The position numbers and the translations under genes were made by a program. Positions 5,538 through 8,387 of a stretch of DNA of 8,387 nt are shown here, in pieces. The notes beneath the pieces were generated by a model. The model did no database searches, was not told the origin of the DNA, and worked only from the letters and a program-made list of their open reading frames with translations. How positions within the stretch are numbered: the stretch's first letter is position 1; each line of letters begins with the position of its first letter. Origin of the DNA: Acidobacteriota bacterium (GTDB lineage: Bacteria; Acidobacteriota; HRBIN11); NCBI GenBank assembly GCA_030550225.1, contig JAUQPV010000098.1, positions 1-8,387 of the forward strand. The letters are read 5' to 3'.

Positions 5538-6374
5538 ATGTACGTGGCCGGCGTGGACGTAGGTTCGACGCAGACGAAGGCCGTCTTGATGGACGTGGAG
5601 CGGCGGATCGTCGGCCGGGCCCTCATCAAGACGGGGGCCAACGTCGTCAAGGCCGCCGAGCGAGCGTTTCAGGCCGCCCTCCAGGCGGCCGGCGTCCATC
5701 CCGATGAGGTCGTCTACGTCGTCGGTACGGGCTACGGCCGTTATAAGGTCACCTTCGGGCACACGCAGGTCACGGAAATCAGTTGTCATGCGAAAGGGGC
5801 CGTCTTCGTGTTTCCGGGCACGCGGACGGTCCTGGACATGGGGGGCCAGGACACGAAGGCCATCCGGGTCGATGCCCGGGGCGAGGTCCTGGACTTCTGC
5901 ATGAACGACAAGTGCGCCGCCGGGACGGGTCGCTTCCTCGAGGCCGCCGCCGAGGTCATGGGCCTGACGTTGGACGAGATCGGCCCGATCTCTTTGCAGT
6001 CCGAGCGGCCCGTCAAGATGACGAACGTGTGCACCGTGTTCGTCGAAAGTGAGATCCTCTCGCATCTCGCTTGGGGTCGCCGGCGAGAAGACATCTTGCG
6101 GGGGGTCCATCACAGCATCGCCACGCGGGCCGTCGGGCTTCTGCGGCGGGTCGGGATCGAGGACGAGGTCACCTTCACGGGGGGCGTTTCCCGTAACGTC
6201 GGGATGCTCCGGGCCCTGGAAGAGGTCTTGGGACGGAAGCTGAACGTCAGTCCCGAATCCCACTTCATGGGCGCCATCGGGGCGGCCCTCTTCGCGTGGG
6301 AGCGGGCCATGGCCGCCCGCCGGTACGATCCGTCGGTCCCGGGCGTCGGCCCCCGGGCCTCAGGATTCTCCTAA
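5538..6374 (+). CDS. bcrD: Benzoyl-CoA reductase ATPase/activator subunit (BcrD-like)
   Basis: A 278-residue BadF/BadG/BcrA/BcrD-type ASKHA ATPase, matching the known BcrD length of about 282. It would pair with the next gene product, bind ATP and an interfacial [4Fe-4S] cluster, and drive electrons onto the B/C core. Seen in sequence: phosphate-1 loop GVDVGSTQTK (5-14), phosphate-2 region DMGGQDTKAI (100-109), MNDKCAAGTGRF with ligand Cys126, MTNVCTVFVESE with ligand Cys165, and adenosine motif TFTGGVSRNVG (212-222). All expected residues are present, so it looks active. The TAA stop lies inside the dispersed repeat copy at 6370-6423. Choice of BcrD over BcrA is by length and by the longer partner downstream; the order C-B-D-A differs from the C-B-A-D order I know from Thauera. 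Confidence 0.88.
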   Translation: MYVAGVDVGSTQTKAVLMDVERRIVGRALIKTGANVVKAAERAFQAALQAAGVHPDEVVYVVGTGYGRYKVTFGHTQVTEISCHAKGAVFVFPGTRTVLDMGGQDTKAIRVDARGEVLDFCMNDKCAAGTGRFLEAAAEVMGLTLDEIGPISLQSERPVKMTNVCTVFVESEILSHLAWGRRREDILRGVHHSIATRAVGLLRRVGIEDEVTFTGGVSRNVGMLRALEEVLGRKLNVSPESHFMGAIGAALFAWERAMAARRYDPSVPGVGPRASGFS

Positions 6375-6423
6375 CATAGCCGTTCGGTTCGTGAAAATCC
6401 GTATGAATTCGGCTTTTCCGGCC
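6370..6423. repeat. Dispersed repeat, copy B, with operator-like dyad
   Basis: Its reverse complement matches 610-663 at 45 of 54 positions. It starts at the bcrD stop codon (TAA 6372-6374). Within it, 6394-6417 is an imperfect dyad of the form AAAA-n-CCG-n-AT-nn-AT-n-CGG-n-TTTT, 18 of 24 positions symmetric. That shape would suit a dimeric DNA-binding regulator, but the other copies keep the symmetry poorly. Confidence 0.7.
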
Positions 6424-6444
6424 CTTCGGGGCGGACGATTTTTC

Positions 6445-6484
6445 AGGCAAAGAGCAAAGAATATGGACTCTATGCTCTTTGCTT
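6445..6484. repeat. Heptamer repeats with hairpin between bcrD and bcrA
   Basis: Two gcaaaga units (6447-6460) are followed by the complementary ctctatg and ctctttg units (6468-6481). gcaaagagc (6447-6455) and gctctttgc (6474-6482) form a perfect 9-bp stem with an 18-nt loop, extendable to 11 bp with a G-T wobble. No T tract follows, so this is not a typical terminator. Confidence 0.7.
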
Positions 6485-6525
6485 GATCTATCGGCCGACT
6501 GGCCCACGTGCCTATCTGCTTCGGC

Positions 6526-6530
6526 TGAGG
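6526..6530 (+). promoter_or_regulatory. Ribosome binding site that decides the bcrA start
   Basis: TGAGG lies five bases before ATG 6536, with the same spacing as in bcrB and bcrD. It rules against an upstream TTG at 6479, which lies inside the hairpin. Confidence 0.7.
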
Positions 6531-6535
6531 CCGCC

Positions 6536-7795
6536 ATGCGGTACGTCGCCGGCATCGACGTGGGTTCTCGAACGACCAAGTGCGTCATCCTGGACGCCGA
6601 CGGCCGCATCGTCGGCCAGGCCCTCGAGACGACAGGGGCCTTCCTGACGCAGGCGGCCGAGCGGGCCCTGGCGGCGGCCCTGCAGGCGGCCGGCCTCATA
6701 CGGGCCGACCTGGCGTACATCGCCAGTACGGGCTGGGGCCGCTATCAGGTCCCCTTCCGGGACGTCCAGATCACCGACATCACCTGTCATGCCCGGGCGG
6801 CCGTGCACCTATTCCCGAACACGCGGACGGTCCTGGACATCGGAGCCCAGAATACTCGGGCCATTCGGGTCGAGCCCAACGGCCGCGTCCGGGCCTTTCG
6901 GATGAACAACCGATGTGCGGCGGGGGCCGGCCGATTCTTGGAGCGGACGGCCGCCGCCCTGGAGGTCCCCCTCGAGGAGATGGGGGCCTGGGCCTTGCGG
7001 AGTCAACATCCAGAGCGGATCAGTAGCATCTGCGCCGTCCTGGCCGAATCGGAGGTCATCAACCTCGTCAGTCACGAGGCCCGCATCGAGGACATCTTGG
7101 CCGGCGTCCATCAGGCCCTCGTCGAACGGATCGCCTCCCTCGTCCGCCAGGTCGGGGCCGAACCGGAGTTGACGCTGACAGGCGGGGTCGCCCAGAACGT
7201 CGGCATGGTCCACATGCTCCGCCAGTACCTCGGGATGGAGGTGAACGTCTCGCCCCTGGCCATTTACGCCGGTGCCCTCGGGGCGGCCCTCCTCGGCTGG
7301 AGTCGGGTCCGACGGCTCCGGTGGGGGACCCTCCCGGCCGGCGTGCGACCCCTGACCGTTCAGGACGCCGGCCGCATCGCCGAGATCGACGCCGTCCTGA
7401 CGGGGACCCCGGCCGACCCCGACCGATGGGCCCAGAAGCTCCGAGCTTACACCGAATGGGGTGAGCCGGCCCTGGGGTACGAGGTCGACGGACGGCTCGT
7501 CGGCTACGTCCTGGGATTCATCCGGGGTCGGGAGTTCGGCCTCCCGGACCGGAGCGGCTGGGTCGAGTTCATCGGCGTCGACCCCGGCTACCAGCACCGG
7601 GGCGTCGGACGGGTCCTCCTGGAGGCTGTCCTGACGTACTTCCGCAACGCGGGCGTCCAAGAGGTCTACACGCTGATCCCCGAGGCCTGGCGGGACCTGG
7701 GGGCTTTCTTCCGGACGATGGCCTTCCGGCCCGTATCCCTGGAGTGCCTCCGACTGGAGCTCGCAGAGCCGCAGACCCCGGACCATAGACCATAG
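6536..7795 (+). CDS. bcrA: Benzoyl-CoA reductase ATPase subunit (BcrA-like) fused to a GNAT acetyltransferase domain
   Basis: A 419-residue two-domain protein. Residues 1-262 are an ASKHA activator ATPase like the preceding gene product: GIDVGSRTTK (6-15), DIGAQNTRAI (101-110), MNNRCAAGAGRF with Cys127, ISSICAVLAESE with Cys166, and TLTGGVAQNVG (213-223). The phosphate-2 loop is GAQN rather than the GGQD of its neighbour, so this half may differ in catalysis. Residues from about 271 to 407 read as a GNAT N-acetyltransferase: RPLTVQDAGRIAEID at its start, VDGRLVGYVLGF, and acetyl-CoA loop FIGVDPGYQHRGVGRVLLEA (345-364). Known BcrA/BadF proteins are also longer (about 437) than BcrD/BadG, but I cannot say whether their extra part is GNAT-like. 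The last residues, DHRP, and the TAG stop are encoded by a heptamer repeat. Confidence 0.88.
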   Translation: MRYVAGIDVGSRTTKCVILDADGRIVGQALETTGAFLTQAAERALAAALQAAGLIRADLAYIASTGWGRYQVPFRDVQITDITCHARAAVHLFPNTRTVLDIGAQNTRAIRVEPNGRVRAFRMNNRCAAGAGRFLERTAAALEVPLEEMGAWALRSQHPERISSICAVLAESEVINLVSHEARIEDILAGVHQALVERIASLVRQVGAEPELTLTGGVAQNVGMVHMLRQYLGMEVNVSPLAIYAGALGAALLGWSRVRRLRWGTLPAGVRPLTVQDAGRIAEIDAVLTGTPADPDRWAQKLRAYTEWGEPALGYEVDGRLVGYVLGFIRGREFGLPDRSGWVEFIGVDPGYQHRGVGRVLLEAVLTYFRNAGVQEVYTLIPEAWRDLGAFFRTMAFRPVSLECLRLELAEPQTPDHRP

Positions 7796-7797
7796 AC
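7781..7797. repeat. Heptamer repeat (gaccata) at the bcrA 3' end
   Basis: Two gaccata units plus gac overlap the end of bcrA and provide its TAG stop (7793-7795). The same heptamer ends the next gene at 8052-8066. Confidence 0.8.
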
Positions 7798-7817
7798 TAC
7801 GGCTGAACTGCCGGGTC

Positions 7818-8066
7818 ATGCTGGTTCGATACGATGAACGAACGTCGTCGGTCGTGTCGGAGCCGCCGTGGGAGCGGCGCTTTGTCGTCGCCGTCGAGCG
7901 GGCCCCGGAGTTCGTCCAGCTGTACGAGTCGCTGGGCTTTGAGGTCCGACTCGAGCCGGCCCGTCCGTCGGACATGCCTGAGTGTCAGGCCTGTCCTATC
8001 GCGGAGGACTGCGGGGCCTGCGTCGTCCTCTATACGCGGCGACGGACCTTAGACCATGGACCATAG
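7818..8066 (+). CDS. Small conserved-looking protein with CxxC-x5-CxxC motif
   Basis: An 82-residue protein I cannot name. It has an ERRFVVAVERAPEFVQLYESLGFEVRLEP stretch, predicted as strand-helix-strand, like a small alpha/beta unit. This leads to a C-terminal ECQACPIAEDCGACVVLYTRR motif, with four cysteines arranged C-x2-C-x5-C-x2-C that could hold zinc or an iron-sulfur cluster. The start ATG has no clear Shine-Dalgarno sequence and lies 22 bp after bcrA, so it may be translated by coupling within the same mRNA. Its codon use matches the bcr genes, supporting a real gene. The last residues (DHGP) and the TAG stop come from the gaccatg/gaccata heptamer repeat. A role in reductase assembly or electron transfer is only a guess from position. 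Confidence 0.75.
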   Translation: MLVRYDERTSSVVSEPPWERRFVVAVERAPEFVQLYESLGFEVRLEPARPSDMPECQACPIAEDCGACVVLYTRRRTLDHGP

Positions 8067-8100
8067 AACACAGACCATGGACCTTGAGCTGCAGACCGGC
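8052..8100. repeat. Heptamer repeat (gaccatg) after the small Cys-rich gene
   Basis: Seven consecutive 7-bp units are visible with increasing decay: gaccatg, gaccata, gaacaca, gaccatg, gaccttg, agctgca, gaccggc. The first two encode the end and stop of the small protein. Confidence 0.8.
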
Positions 8101-8110
8101 GAATGGGCAG

Positions 8111-8142
8111 TCGGCAGGTCGGGAGTTCGGCAGGTCGGGAGG
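8111..8142. repeat. Octamer tandem repeat (tcggcagg / tcgggagt)
   Basis: Four 8-bp units, tcggcagg, tcgggagt, tcggcagg, tcgggagg, can equally be read as two 16-bp units with one mismatch. It lies in the spacer before the alcohol dehydrogenase. Confidence 0.75.
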
Positions 8143-8153
8143 TAGGTGGCCCC

Positions 8154-8174
8154 ATTCGCTATTCGCCATTCGGA
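8154..8174. repeat. Heptamer repeat (attcgct) before the dehydrogenase start
   Basis: Units attcgct, attcgcc and attcgga run directly into the Shine-Dalgarno sequence of the next gene. The upstream gcgaatggg (8099-8107) is a perfect 9-bp complement of cccattcgc (8151-8159), so a stem around the octamer array is possible. The same family is at 539-601. Confidence 0.75.
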
Positions 8175-8184
8175 GGAGGACATC

Positions 8185-8387
8185 ATGAAGGCCGCCGTCT
8201 TTTATGGACCCTATCAGCCCCTCCGGGTCGAGGACGTCCCGACGCCGACGCCGGGCCCCGGAGAGGTCCTCGTCCGGGTCGCCGCCTGCGGCGTCTGTCA
8301 TACGGACCTGCACTACATCGACCACGGGACGCCGACTTTTAAGAAACCGCCCCTCATTTTAGGTCACGAGGTCTCCGGGACCGTCGC
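8185..8387 (+). CDS. Zinc-dependent alcohol dehydrogenase, N-terminal part (possible Had)
   Basis: The ATG follows GGAGG (8175-8179) by five bases, and the frame is open to the window edge (67 codons). It encodes the start of a medium-chain dehydrogenase: MKAAVFYGPYQPLRVEDVP, then EVLVRVAACGVCHTDLHY with zinc-ligand Cys38, and LILGHEVSG with His61 and Glu62 of the GHE motif. The NAD-binding half is outside the window. Given oah and bcrCBDA, a natural candidate is 6-hydroxycyclohex-1-ene-1-carbonyl-CoA dehydrogenase (Had), the step between hydration and ring opening. The N-terminus alone cannot separate this from other alcohol dehydrogenases, so I withhold the symbol. It probably belongs to the bcr transcription unit or one starting in the 118-bp repeat-filled spacer. 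Confidence 0.9.
   Translation, partial: MKAAVFYGPYQPLRVEDVPTPTPGPGEVLVRVAACGVCHTDLHYIDHGTPTFKKPPLILGHEVSGTV

Noticed and set aside
6479..6535. TTG start giving a BcrA 19 residues longer
   Set aside because: It would begin inside the 6447-6482 hairpin, lacks a ribosome binding site, and adds residues before the conserved start of the ATPase fold; ATG 6536 has TGAGG five bases before it.
6809..7975. Long minus-strand open frame (388 codons) opposite bcrA and the small gene
   Set aside because: It runs across two plus-strand genes with clear domains, and its own product has no recognisable family features; it is a GC-driven antisense frame.
1..8387. tRNA or rRNA genes
   Set aside because: I saw no cloverleaf-like segment with the conserved T-arm sequence, and no rRNA-like stretch on either strand.

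Overview
The window is a high-GC bacterial segment centred on anaerobic benzoyl-CoA degradation. It carries a complete set of four genes resembling a class I, ATP-dependent benzoyl-CoA reductase (C, B, D and A subunits, plus strand, 3021-7795). A divergent gene for the ring-opening hydrolase 6-oxocyclohex-1-ene-1-carbonyl-CoA hydrolase (oah/bamA, minus strand, 783-1835) lies upstream. Downstream is the start of a zinc-dependent alcohol dehydrogenase that could be the matching 6-hydroxycyclohex-1-ene-1-carbonyl-CoA dehydrogenase (had, 8185 to the window edge). The tail of a short-chain dehydrogenase enters from the left (2-121). Together these suggest an anaerobe or facultative anaerobe that dearomatises benzoyl-CoA with ATP. 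I cannot place it in a phylum from this sequence.

Layout: SDR tail (2-121, +); a 660-bp gene-free spacer packed with repeats (122-782); oah (-); a leader region and a truncated copy of the bcrC start (1932-2091); a lower-GC toxin-antitoxin pair (2360-2864); the intact bcrC (3021-4181), bcrB (4256-5524), bcrD-like (5538-6374) and bcrA-like (6536-7795) genes; a small four-cysteine protein (7818-8066); and the alcohol dehydrogenase start.

How the genes work together: the D and A subunits (ASKHA ATPases with a bridging [4Fe-4S] cluster) would energise electrons by ATP hydrolysis and pass them to the B/C pair, which reduces benzoyl-CoA to the dienoyl-CoA. A hydratase (dch, not in the window), Had and Oah would then carry the product to ring opening. 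No ferredoxin gene is visible.

Unusual points: (1) the bcrA-like ATPase subunit carries a C-terminal GNAT acetyltransferase domain; (2) an uncharacterised CxxC/CxxC mini-protein follows it; (3) about 85 bp spanning the bcrC leader and first codons is duplicated, and the two copies bracket the toxin-antitoxin module; (4) nearly every spacer holds tandem repeats with a 7- or 8-bp period, often with a nearby complementary copy, and at three genes these repeats supply or overlap the stop codon; (5) a 107-bp hairpin-forming element occurs twice in tandem, and a second dispersed element occurs in inverted orientation about 5.8 kb apart.
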